Assembly: GCA_903911165.1 (NCBI GenBank)
Contig: CAIWCQ010000367.1
Coordinates: 1-7,130 of the forward strand
DNA: 7,130 bases
DNA from: an uncultured Actinomycetes bacterium
Lineage (GTDB): Bacteria > Actinomycetota > Actinomycetes > Mycobacteriales > Mycobacteriaceae
Direction of reading: 5' to 3'
A program made the position numbers and the translations under genes. Of this stretch, positions 1-5,288 are shown piece by piece; within the stretch, counting starts at the first letter, position 1; every line of letters starts with the position of its first letter. The notes beneath the pieces are model-generated. The model searched no databases. It had not been told where the DNA came from and was given only the letters and a program-made list of their open reading frames with translations.

Positions 1-1
1 C

Positions 2-700
2 CGCGACAGAGTCGCCTCAGCGTTCGGACCGGATGCGCGCCTTGAGCATCTGCCGCCGGGGGTGGACACCGAATGTTTTCGGCCCGACCCCCTCGCGCGC
101 GCTGAACTTCGGGAGAGGTACCGCCTCGGCGACCGGCCCACGACGGTGTGCGTGTCACGACTGGTAGCGCGCAAGGGTCAGGACATGCTGATCAGGGCGA
201 TGCCGGAGATCCGGCGCCGAGTCGCCGGCGCCGCACTGGTCATCGTCGGCGGCGGTCCGGACGCCGATAACCTGCACAAACTGGCCCAGCACTGCGGCGT
301 AGCCGCCGATGTCGTGTTCACCGGCGGCGTTCCCGCCGCCGAACTGCCCGGTCATTACGCGATGGCGGACGTCTTCGCGATGCCGTGTCGCACCCGGGGG
401 GCCGGCCTGGATGTCGAGGGTCTGGGCATCGTGTTTCTGGAGGCCGCGGCCGCCGGAGTGCCCGTGGTGGCCGGCCGTTCAGGCGGTGCGCCGGAGACGG
501 TTCGCGACGGCGAGACCGGCCGGGTGGTCAACGGCCGAGCCCACGAGGAAATCGTCGATGCGATCACCGACCTGCTCACCGATCCGGATCGAGCCCGGCT
601 GATGGGCCAGGCCGGGCGGGACTGGATAAGCCGGGACTGGAATTGGCAGACCCATTCCGGGCGGCTTGCCGCGTTGTTGCGAGTCGCTCCGCCCCGCTGA
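2..700 (+). CDS. pimB': GDP-mannose-dependent GT4 mannosyltransferase PimB', 5'-truncated
   Basis: The open frame runs in from the left edge with no start in the window; 232 residues of the C-terminal part remain. In mycobacteria and corynebacteria PimB' transfers the second mannose from GDP-mannose to phosphatidylinositol monomannoside (PIM1 to PIM2) at the cytoplasmic face of the membrane, an early step towards PIMs, lipomannan and lipoarabinomannan. Seen here: the GT-B C-terminal (nucleotide-sugar) Rossmann domain, beginning after a PPGVDTECF linker; the SRLVARKGQD motif (from nt 155), whose Arg and Lys contact the donor phosphates in this family; a GGGPD turn; and the GT4 E-x7-E motif EGLGIVFLE with Glu codons at 416 and 440, followed by GVPVVAGRSGGAPETV. 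The RGAGLDVEGLG stretch is typical of PimB' rather than PimA or PimC. It ends in TGA at 698-700, about 60 bp before the next gene on the same strand. Assignment to PimB' rather than another GT4 enzyme is supported by the downstream synteny. Confidence 0.9.
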   Translation, partial: RDRVASAFGPDARLEHLPPGVDTECFRPDPLARAELRERYRLGDRPTTVCVSRLVARKGQDMLIRAMPEIRRRVAGAALVIVGGGPDADNLHKLAQHCGVAADVVFTGGVPAAELPGHYAMADVFAMPCRTRGAGLDVEGLGIVFLEAAAAGVPVVAGRSGGAPETVRDGETGRVVNGRAHEEIVDAITDLLTDPDRARLMGQAGRDWISRDWNWQTHSGRLAALLRVAPPR

Positions 701-762
701 CCGGCCTCCGGCTACTTCCCAACCGCACAACAGTTGGGCGACGATATGTGAAGCTAGACGAC

Positions 763-1143
763 GTGAGCAGCATTCAGGTCGCTGACGAGACGTTCGTCGC
801 CGCCGATCCTGCGGCGGTCGGCAGAGCAGTAGGGGACCGGGCCAGCTGGCGTCGCTGGTTTTCCGACCTCTACCTCGACGTGGTCGAGGACCGGGCCGAG
901 CGGGGGGTGCGGTGGACCGTTGCCGGCGCCTTCACCGGAACCATGGAGGTTTGGTTGGAACCGGTCCTCGACGGCGTTGTCCTGCACTACTTCATGCACG
1001 CGGAGCCCACCGGTGGTTCAGCCACGACGAATCCGGCCGCGCTCAATCATCGGCGCCGGGTGGCGGGCAAGCGGATGGCGTTCGAGATCAAGAACACCCT
1101 GGAGGCGTCACGACCGGTGGGCACGCCGCCGAGGCACTCATAG
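763..1143 (+). CDS. Small SRPBCC/START-like protein, Rv2186c type
   Basis: A 126-residue protein of unknown function. Position and length fit the conserved mycobacterial protein Rv2186c (about 129 aa, from memory). The order of elements suggests the SRPBCC helix-grip fold: a first strand (SIQVADETFVAADP), two short helices with a Trp pair (ASWRRWFSDLY), a run of strands (WTVAGAFTGTMEVWLEP, VVLHYFMHAE) and a long basic C-terminal helix (HRRRVAGKRMAFEIKNTLEA). Such folds bind lipids or other hydrophobic ligands; no ligand can be read from the sequence. There is no signal peptide or membrane segment, so it should be cytosolic. GTG at 763 is chosen because the protein then starts MSSIQVADETF; GTG at 748 is in frame and would add five residues. 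Neither has a clear Shine-Dalgarno sequence. A longer frame reaching back to 385 is only a shadow of pimB'. The next gene encodes a second SRPBCC-like protein, suggesting an old duplication or functional pairing. Confidence 0.75.
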   Translation: MSSIQVADETFVAADPAAVGRAVGDRASWRRWFSDLYLDVVEDRAERGVRWTVAGAFTGTMEVWLEPVLDGVVLHYFMHAEPTGGSATTNPAALNHRRRVAGKRMAFEIKNTLEASRPVGTPPRHS

Positions 1144-1169
1144 CCCGTTCGGGTCGCGGTGCGAGAGGG

Positions 1170-1175
1170 TACGGT
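1170..1175 (+). promoter_or_regulatory. Candidate SigA -10 element (TACGGT)
   Basis: TACGGT fits the mycobacterial TANNNT -10 consensus and lies in the 90-bp gap before the TB16.3-like gene. Eight bases separate it from an ATG at 1184, so transcription could start at or just before that ATG. No good -35 hexamer is seen, which is common in mycobacteria. Chance occurrence of TANNNT is possible. Confidence 0.35.
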
Positions 1176-1183
1176 TTGATCCC

Positions 1184-1231
1184 ATGTTGACGGGACGAAT
1201 GCGACGGGCCTGCCGTCCGGGGAAGCTCTGA
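1184..1231 (+). CDS. Possible leaderless micro-ORF upstream of the TB16.3-like gene (15 aa)
   Basis: The frame ATG...TGA encodes MLTGRMRRACRPGKL, a basic 15-residue peptide with one Cys. It begins 8 bases after a TACGGT -10-like element, so it could be translated from a leaderless transcript, and its stop lies two bases before the GTG start of the next gene. That spacing suggests translational coupling or an upstream-ORF control role. No coding statistics can support so short a frame; it could equally be untranslated leader. I do not recognise the peptide. Confidence 0.25.
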   Translation: MLTGRMRRACRPGKL

Positions 1232-1233
1232 CG

Positions 1234-1668
1234 GTGGCGGATAAGACGGCGCAGACCATCTACATCGACGCCGAACCGAGCGCGGTTATGGACGTGATCG
1301 CCGATATCGCCTCCTACCCGCAGTGGGTGTCGGAATACACCGAGGCCGAGGTGCTCGAGACCGACGCCAAGGGCAATCCCAAGGTGGCCCGTTTGGTGTT
1401 GGAAGCGGTCGTTCTCAAGGACACGATGGTTATCGCCTACGAATGGCCTGCCGACCGGCAGTCGGTGCGCTGGTCGCTGGTCTCCAGCACATTGCTCAAA
1501 TCCCTGGATGGCGTCTACCTGCTCACGCCCAGCGGTTCCGGAACCGACGTGACCTACGAACTCGCGGTCGATCTGATGGTTCCGATGATCGGCCTGCTCA
1601 AGCGCAAGGCCGAGCGCCGGCTCACCGATACCGCGCTGAAGGACTTGAAGAAGCGGGTCGAGGGCTGA
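1234..1668 (+). CDS. TB16.3: SRPBCC family protein, TB16.3 (Rv2185c) orthologue
   Basis: The 144-residue protein has the same length as M. tuberculosis TB16.3 as I recall it, and matches it closely in the core (DRQSVRWSLVSS, VTYELAVDLMVPMIGLLKRK, and LTDTALKDLKKRVEG at the C-terminus). The fold is SRPBCC/polyketide cyclase-like: strand one QTIYIDAEPSAV, helices VMDVIADIASYPQWVSEY, antiparallel strands through the middle, then a long amphipathic C-terminal helix. Proteins of this group bind hydrophobic ligands; the true ligand and pathway are unknown. There is no signal peptide. The start is GTG at 1234, giving MADKTAQTIYID, with a GGGGAAG Shine-Dalgarno-like run at 1219-1225 eight bases upstream. 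Its stop TGA (1666-1668) directly abuts the GTG of the ArsA-like gene, so the two are very likely co-transcribed and translationally coupled. Confidence 0.88.
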   Translation: MADKTAQTIYIDAEPSAVMDVIADIASYPQWVSEYTEAEVLETDAKGNPKVARLVLEAVVLKDTMVIAYEWPADRQSVRWSLVSSTLLKSLDGVYLLTPSGSGTDVTYELAVDLMVPMIGLLKRKAERRLTDTALKDLKKRVEG

Positions 1669-2979
1669 GTGGAACCCGGTGACGCCGCTGCGGATGCGGG
1701 CCCGCCCCGCCCGGCCCGGATCGCCTTCTTCGTCGGCAAGGGCGGCGTCGGCAAGTCGACGTTGGCGGCGGCGACGGCGGTAGCGGCGGCGCTGAGCGGC
1801 GATCGGGTGCTGGTGGTCTCGACCGATCAGGCTCACTCGCTGGGTGATGTCCTCGGTGAAACGGTGCCGCCCGGTGCGGGGAGCGACCCGGTGCGGATTC
1901 TTACCGAGGAACGCGCCGGCACCGGTGGCGGATTCCTCGATGCGATGGCGCTGGACACGTTGGCATTGCTGGAGGCGGCGTGGCGCCCGACGGCATCGGT
2001 GCTGGGCTCGCGGTTCCCGGATTCGGAGCTCGACGACGTGGCACCCGAGGAACTGTGCGCGATGCCCGGGATACAGGAGATGCTGGGCTTGCAGGCGGTG
2101 GCGGACTTGGCGTCCTCGGGCCGGTGGGACTGCGTGGTGGTGGACTGCGCGTCCACCGCCGACGCCCTGCGAATGCTGACCCTCCCCGCCACGTTCGCCA
2201 TGTACGCCCAGCGCTGCTGGCCGCGGCACCGCCGACTCAGCGCCGCCACCGAGGATGCCCGCTCTGCCGCCACGGCGGCATTGGTGGAGGCGGCCACCGC
2301 GCGGTTGGAGTCGTTGTCCACCCTGCTGACCGACCAGGACCGGGTGAGTGCACACCTGGTACTCACGCCAGAGCGGGTGGTGGCCGCCGAAGCCGTTCGA
2401 ACCCTCGGTTCGCTGGCCCTGATGGGGCTGCGGGTAGCCGAGCTGATTGTCAATCAGGTTCTGTTCCAGGACGACTCCTATGAGTACCGGAATCTCCCGG
2501 ATCATCCTGCCTTCGACTGGTACGCGGCGCGGATCGCCGAACAGCACGCGGTGTTGGAGGATCTTGCCGGCACCATCGGCGCGGTGCGTCTGGTGCTGAC
2601 GCCGCACCTGCCCGGCGAACCCATCGGCCCCAAGGCGCTGGGTCAACTTCTCGACGAGGCGCGCAGTCGGGACGGCGCTCCGCCGCCCGGGCCGCTGCGG
2701 CCGGTCGTCGATCGCGAGTCGGGGTCGGGCCTGGACGCGGTGTACCGGATGCGACTTGAGTTGCCGCGGCTCGATTCCGGCGCGCTTCGTCTCGGTCGCG
2801 CTGGCGATGACCTGATCATCGGTGTGGCCGACGTCCGCCGTCGGGTGCGGCTGGCTCCGGTGCTACGCCGCTGCATTGTGACCGAAGCCGTTCTGCGCGG
2901 TGCTGAGCTGACGATCAGATTCACCCCCGATCCGTCGGTGTGGCCCGTGCCCCGACCCGCTGGCGAGGATGACCGGTGA
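1669..2979 (+). CDS. ArsA/Get3-like ATPase with C-terminal HSP20-like domain (Rv2184c type)
   Basis: The 436-residue protein is a SIMIBI-class P-loop ATPase. Seen: a deviant Walker A KGGVGKST at residues 24-31 with the signature Lys24; a switch I-like STDQAHSLGDVL with Asp53; PGIQEML at 133-139, as in ArsA/Get3; and DCASTADALRMLTLP from Asp159, aligned with the family's DTAPTGHTLR but altered. The C-terminal ~90 residues (YRMRLELPRLDSGALRL, DDLIIGV, VRLAPVLRRC, LTIRFTPDP) resemble the alpha-crystallin/HSP20-like domain attached to many actinobacterial ArsA homologues. No Get3 zinc-binding CxxC and no arsenite-resistance neighbours are present, so an arsenic pump is unlikely. A nucleotide-driven chaperone or targeting role is an inference. 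The GTG start abuts the TGA of the TB16.3-like gene; the 17-residue Pro/Ala-rich lead before the first strand leaves some doubt about the exact start. It overlaps the next gene at TGATG. Confidence 0.87.
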   Translation: MEPGDAAADAGPPRPARIAFFVGKGGVGKSTLAAATAVAAALSGDRVLVVSTDQAHSLGDVLGETVPPGAGSDPVRILTEERAGTGGGFLDAMALDTLALLEAAWRPTASVLGSRFPDSELDDVAPEELCAMPGIQEMLGLQAVADLASSGRWDCVVVDCASTADALRMLTLPATFAMYAQRCWPRHRRLSAATEDARSAATAALVEAATARLESLSTLLTDQDRVSAHLVLTPERVVAAEAVRTLGSLALMGLRVAELIVNQVLFQDDSYEYRNLPDHPAFDWYAARIAEQHAVLEDLAGTIGAVRLVLTPHLPGEPIGPKALGQLLDEARSRDGAPPPGPLRPVVDRESGSGLDAVYRMRLELPRLDSGALRLGRAGDDLIIGVADVRRRVRLAPVLRRCIVTEAVLRGAELTIRFTPDPSVWPVPRPAGEDDR

Positions 2980-3395
2980 TGGCTACGCCGCACCCCGACA
3001 TCGGTCCCGAGTTGCGCCGACTCGCCCAGGTGATCCTCGATCGCCTGGACCCTGCTGTCCGGGCCGCCGCGACGATGGCCACCGAGGCCCTCAGTGGCCC
3101 GGGGCGCTGCCAGCAGGTGTGGTGTCCGGTGTGTGCGCTGGCCGCAGTGGCTAACGGCGAACAGCATCCCCTGCTCACGGTCATCGCCGAGCACAGCGTG
3201 GCACTGCTGGCGGTGATTCGGGGGATGGTTCCGGATTCCGGTGTGCCAGGTTCCGGTGTGCCAGGTTCCGGTGTGCCAGGTTCCGGTGTGCCAGGTTCCG
3301 GTGTGCCAGGTTCCGGTGTGCCCGATTCCGGTCTGCCCGATGGGCGCTATCAGGGCATACCGATCGTCGTCGAGCCCGTGACCGTCGAGGACTGA
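2979..3395 (+). CDS. Small Cys-motif protein with GSGVP repeats (Rv2183c type)
   Basis: A 138-residue protein of unknown function at the position of Rv2183c (about 131 aa, from memory). The N-terminal half is helical (PELRRLAQVILDRL, then an Ala-rich stretch) and leads into RCQQVWCPVCALAAV with Cys44, Cys49 and Cys52, then NGEQHPLL and another helix. A C-x4-C-x2-C pattern with a nearby His63 could bind a metal, but this is not proven. Residues 86-120 are seven pentapeptide units (DSGVP, five GSGVP, DSGLP), likely a flexible Pro/Gly/Ser linker, followed by a short conserved-looking tail (YQGIPIVVEPVTVED). ATG at 2979 shares one base with the ArsA-like stop; the in-frame GTG at 2976 would overlap by four bases and add one residue. 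The tight overlap implies coupled translation with the ATPase and so perhaps a shared function. Confidence 0.8.
   Translation: MATPHPDIGPELRRLAQVILDRLDPAVRAAATMATEALSGPGRCQQVWCPVCALAAVANGEQHPLLTVIAEHSVALLAVIRGMVPDSGVPGSGVPGSGVPGSGVPGSGVPGSGVPDSGLPDGRYQGIPIVVEPVTVED
3234..3338 (+). repeat. In-frame 15-bp tandem repeat, seven units
   Basis: The unit GGTTCCGGTGTGCCA occurs four times without a single change at 3249-3308. A fifth copy at 3309-3323 differs only in its last base, and diverged edge units lie at 3234-3248 (GATTCC...) and 3324-3338 (GATTCCGGTCTGCCC). Each unit encodes G/D-S-G-V/L-P, so changes in copy number keep the reading frame. The perfect central copies show recent expansion or homogenisation, as in a coding minisatellite. 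Confidence 0.97.
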
Positions 3396-3456
3396 AGGCG
3401 CCTGAGGATTGACCGTGAACAGCGCGCGCCAGGTGGTTCGGAGCAGCTCGCCTCGG

Positions 3457-3462
3457 TAGAGT
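3457..3462 (+). promoter_or_regulatory. Candidate -10 element (TAGAGT) for the PlsC-like gene
   Basis: The 108-bp gap 3396-3503 contains TAGAGT, a match to the TANNNT -10 consensus, 41 bases before the ATG. A transcript starting near 3469 would have a ~35-base leader carrying the strong ribosome binding site. TTGACC at 3409-3414 looks like a -35 box but is too far away to pair with it. No hairpin plus T-run terminator is seen in the gap, so read-through from the upstream operon is also possible. Confidence 0.4.
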
Positions 3463-3493
3463 CAACTCAAGGAACTCACGGGTGTGGCCACAG

Positions 3494-3499
3494 AGGAGG
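3494..3499 (+). promoter_or_regulatory. Strong Shine-Dalgarno AGGAGG for the PlsC-like gene
   Basis: AGGAGG, followed by GG, is complementary to the anti-Shine-Dalgarno end of 16S rRNA and lies four bases before ATG 3504. It is the best ribosome binding site in the window and fixes the start of the acyltransferase. Confidence 0.75.
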
Positions 3500-3503
3500 G
3501 GTT

Positions 3504-4244
3504 ATGTGGTACTGGATTTTCAAGTACATCATCATGGGCCCACTGCTCTCCTTCCTCGGACGGCCGAAAGTTGAAGGTCTAGAACATGTTCCGCGGTCCG
3601 GCCCGGCGATTCTGGCCAGTAATCACCTTGCGGTCGTGGACAGCTTCTATCTGCCCCTAGTCGTGCGCCGTCGGATCACCTTCCTGGCCAAGTCGGAGTA
3701 TTTCACCGACACCGGACTGAAGGGCGCCTTCAAGCGGTGGTTCTTCACCGTCAATGGCCAGGTGCCGATTGACCGAACCGACGCCGACGCCGCCCAGGAT
3801 GCGCTGGACACCGCGCAGCGACTTCTCAGCGAGGATAAATTGCTCGGGATGTACCCGGAGGGCACCCGTTCGCCGGACGGCCGCCTGTACAAGGGCAAGA
3901 GCGGGATGGCCAGGCTGGCACTTGAGACCGGCGTGCCGGTGATCCCGGTCGCGATGATCGGTACCGACGGTGTCAATCCGCCCGGGTCGAGGTCGTGGCG
4001 GTTCGGCCGGGTCACGGTGCGGTTCGGCGAGCCGATGGACTTTTCCCGCTTCGAGGGCCTCGCCGGCAACCGATTCATCGAACGTGCCGTCATTGACGAG
4101 GTCATGTACGAGCTGATGAACCTCTCGGGCCAGGAGTACGTCGATATCTACGCGGCAACGCTCAAGGGCGGTTCCGGTGGTGCAGCTGACCGCGGCACCC
4201 CGGTCACGCCGTCGGCGCGGATGCCCGAGACGGCGGTGGGCTAG
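3504..4244 (+). CDS. PlsC-type lysophospholipid/1-acylglycerol-3-phosphate acyltransferase (Rv2182c type)
   Basis: The 246-residue protein has all four LPLAT motifs: NHLAVVD at 40-46 (catalytic His41 and Asp46), VPIDR at 87-91, YPEGTRS at 117-123 and VPVIPV at 144-149. Enzymes of this family transfer an acyl group from acyl-CoA or acyl-ACP to a lyso-lipid, classically lysophosphatidic acid to phosphatidic acid. The exact acceptor here is not readable from sequence, and mycobacteria have several paralogues. A hydrophobic N-terminus (WYWIFKYIIMGPLLSFLG) suggests monotopic attachment to the inner membrane face. ATG at 3504 is fixed by an AGGAGG site. Length matches Rv2182c (about 247 aa, from memory). 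The last ~25 residues are a Gly/Ala/Pro-rich tail beyond the catalytic domain. Its stop at 4242-4244 is only 24 bases before the next gene's preferred start. Nearby PimB' fits a glycerophospholipid/PIM setting. Confidence 0.9.
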   Translation: MWYWIFKYIIMGPLLSFLGRPKVEGLEHVPRSGPAILASNHLAVVDSFYLPLVVRRRITFLAKSEYFTDTGLKGAFKRWFFTVNGQVPIDRTDADAAQDALDTAQRLLSEDKLLGMYPEGTRSPDGRLYKGKSGMARLALETGVPVIPVAMIGTDGVNPPGSRSWRFGRVTVRFGEPMDFSRFEGLAGNRFIERAVIDEVMYELMNLSGQEYVDIYAATLKGGSGGAADRGTPVTPSARMPETAVG

Positions 4245-4254
4245 CGGTTGGGCG

Positions 4255-4260
4255 TAAGTT
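4255..4260 (+). promoter_or_regulatory. Candidate -10 element (TAAGTT) for a leaderless membrane-protein gene
   Basis: TAAGTT matches TANNNT and lies eight bases before GTG 4269, the arrangement expected for a leaderless mycobacterial transcript. No Shine-Dalgarno sequence precedes that GTG. The element lies just after the stop of the acyltransferase, so it would give the membrane protein its own promoter. Confidence 0.4.
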
Positions 4261-4268
4261 TCCTAGCC

Positions 4269-5279
4269 GTGTCCCCCGCCGTCCGCCCAAGTTTCTCCCC
4301 GGATGGTCCTTTGGCCCTGCACTTTGACGTGATCGCTCCGGGTCGGGTGCCGCTGATGTGGTGCCTTATCGCGTTCATCCTGACCTTCTTCGTGACCCGT
4401 ACGATCACCCGCTACATCCGTGCGACCGCCGGCCGGACCGGTCCGCGCAAGTGGTGGCAGCCGCACAACATTTCGGTCTCGTCCGCTGATGGCGACAGCA
4501 GCGGCGGCGGTGGCGGAGTGCATATCCACCACGCCGTGTTCGGGGTGATTCTCTCGTTGGCGTCCGGCGTCGCCATGGTCACGATGGCCCAGGAGGGCAC
4601 CCGACACCAGTTCACCGCGGCGGGGATCGTCTTCGGGATCGGAGCGGCCCTGGTGCTCGACGAGTTTGCGCTGATCCTGCACCTCGAGGATGTGTACTGG
4701 TCCGAAGACGGCCGTACCTCCGTTGACGCGGTCTTCGTGGCGACCGCCGTCGCCGGCCTGCTGGTCCTCGGGTTCAACCCGCTGTCGTTCTTCGACATCG
4801 GGATCTGGCGGGACGACACCTCAGTCCTGGCTCGTGTCACCGTGGTGGCCTTGGCGCTGTTGGCACTGCTGCTCGCGGTGGTGGTGCTCTTGAAGGGCAA
4901 GTTGTGGACCGGACTGGTGGGCATGTTCATCACGCCACTGCTGATCATCGGCGCTATCCGGTTGTCTCGTCCGCACGCGCCCTGGGCTCGCTGGTATTAC
5001 CAGGACAAGCCCCGCAAGATGCACCGCAGCATGGAGCGCGAACGCTATCTGCGTCGGCCGTTCGTGCAGGCGAATCTCTGGCTGCAGCACGTGATCGCCG
5101 GGGAGCCGCGTTTTCCGGCTGATGCCGAGGTCAATGCCGAACTCGACCGCGAGATCCGGGCCGCGCCCGCGCCGGCGCGTCGCGGCGGTCCCGCAGCCGA
5201 ACCCCCCGGTGCCGACCCCCCCGTAGCCGAACCCCCCGTAGCCGAACTTCCAGTCGCCGAACCCGCGGCCGGGGGATAG
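4269..5279 (+). CDS. Polytopic membrane protein with HIHH and DEFALILHLEDVYW motifs (Rv2180c type)
   Basis: A 336-residue integral membrane protein of unknown function. About six hydrophobic helices are visible: VPLMWCLIAFILTFFVT, AVFGVILSLASGVAMVTMA, GIVFGIGAALVLDEFALIL, VFVATAVAGLLVLGF, VTVVALALLALLLAVVVLL and GLVGMFITPLLIIGAI. Polar residues unusual for membrane edges cluster around the second and third helices: His85, His87 and His88 (HIHH), Asp131-Glu132, then His138 and Asp141 in LHLEDVYWSEDG. The same pattern recurs, from memory, in actinobacterial homologues. The cytosolic-looking basic region after the last helix (YYQDKPRKMHRSMERERYLRR) agrees with positive-inside. The final 25 residues are Pro/Ala/Glu repeats. 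M. tuberculosis Rv2180c is recalled as ~295 aa, so this one looks extended by its tail. GTG 4269 is preferred over TTG 4248 because of the -10-like TAAGTT; TTG would leave three bases after the previous stop. Confidence 0.82.
   Translation: MSPAVRPSFSPDGPLALHFDVIAPGRVPLMWCLIAFILTFFVTRTITRYIRATAGRTGPRKWWQPHNISVSSADGDSSGGGGGVHIHHAVFGVILSLASGVAMVTMAQEGTRHQFTAAGIVFGIGAALVLDEFALILHLEDVYWSEDGRTSVDAVFVATAVAGLLVLGFNPLSFFDIGIWRDDTSVLARVTVVALALLALLLAVVVLLKGKLWTGLVGMFITPLLIIGAIRLSRPHAPWARWYYQDKPRKMHRSMERERYLRRPFVQANLWLQHVIAGEPRFPADAEVNAELDREIRAAPAPARRGGPAAEPPGADPPVAEPPVAELPVAEPAAGG
5196..5270 (+). repeat. Imperfect in-frame 15-bp repeat, five units
   Basis: Five 15-base units encode AEPPG, ADPPV, AEPPV, AELPV and AEPAA at the extreme C-terminus of the membrane protein. 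The core CCCCCCGTAGCCGA recurs at 5217-5230 and 5232-5245. The units are more diverged than the repeat at 3234-3338, suggesting an older expansion. The encoded tail is probably disordered and acidic/proline-rich. Confidence 0.88.
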
Positions 5280-5288
5280 GGACCCGCA

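Noticed and set aside
385..762. Long N-terminal extension of the Rv2186c-like frame into pimB'
   Set aside because: This part overlaps the conserved GT4 catalytic domain in another frame and gives an Arg/Gly-rich sequence; the real start is GTG 763 or 748.
1138..2646. 502-codon open frame on the minus strand opposite the TB16.3-like and ArsA-like genes
   Set aside because: It is a shadow of the well-supported plus-strand genes, with a compositionally odd Arg/His/Gln-rich product and no recognisable domain.
1669..2979. Arsenite-resistance ATPase (arsA) with an ars operon
   Set aside because: No arsB, arsC, arsD or arsR is nearby, the switch motif is altered and the gene sits in a conserved mycobacterial envelope-lipid block.
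3234..3338. Could the direct repeats be a CRISPR array or iteron origin?
   Set aside because: Units are 15 bp, contiguous without spacers, in frame in a coding gene and give a uniform pentapeptide, so a coding minisatellite explains them fully.
3409..3414. TTGACC as a -35 box before the acyltransferase gene
   Set aside because: No TANNNT element lies 16-19 bases downstream; the TAGAGT at 3457 is too far away.
3181..3465. Minus-strand frame with AHRNL repeats across the tandem repeat
   Set aside because: The repetitive peptide is only the reverse-strand reading of the GSGVP-encoding minisatellite.
3396..3503. Rho-independent terminator after the Rv2183c-like gene
   Set aside because: Only short GC-rich palindromes such as GGCGCC are present; no stable stem followed by a T-run is seen.
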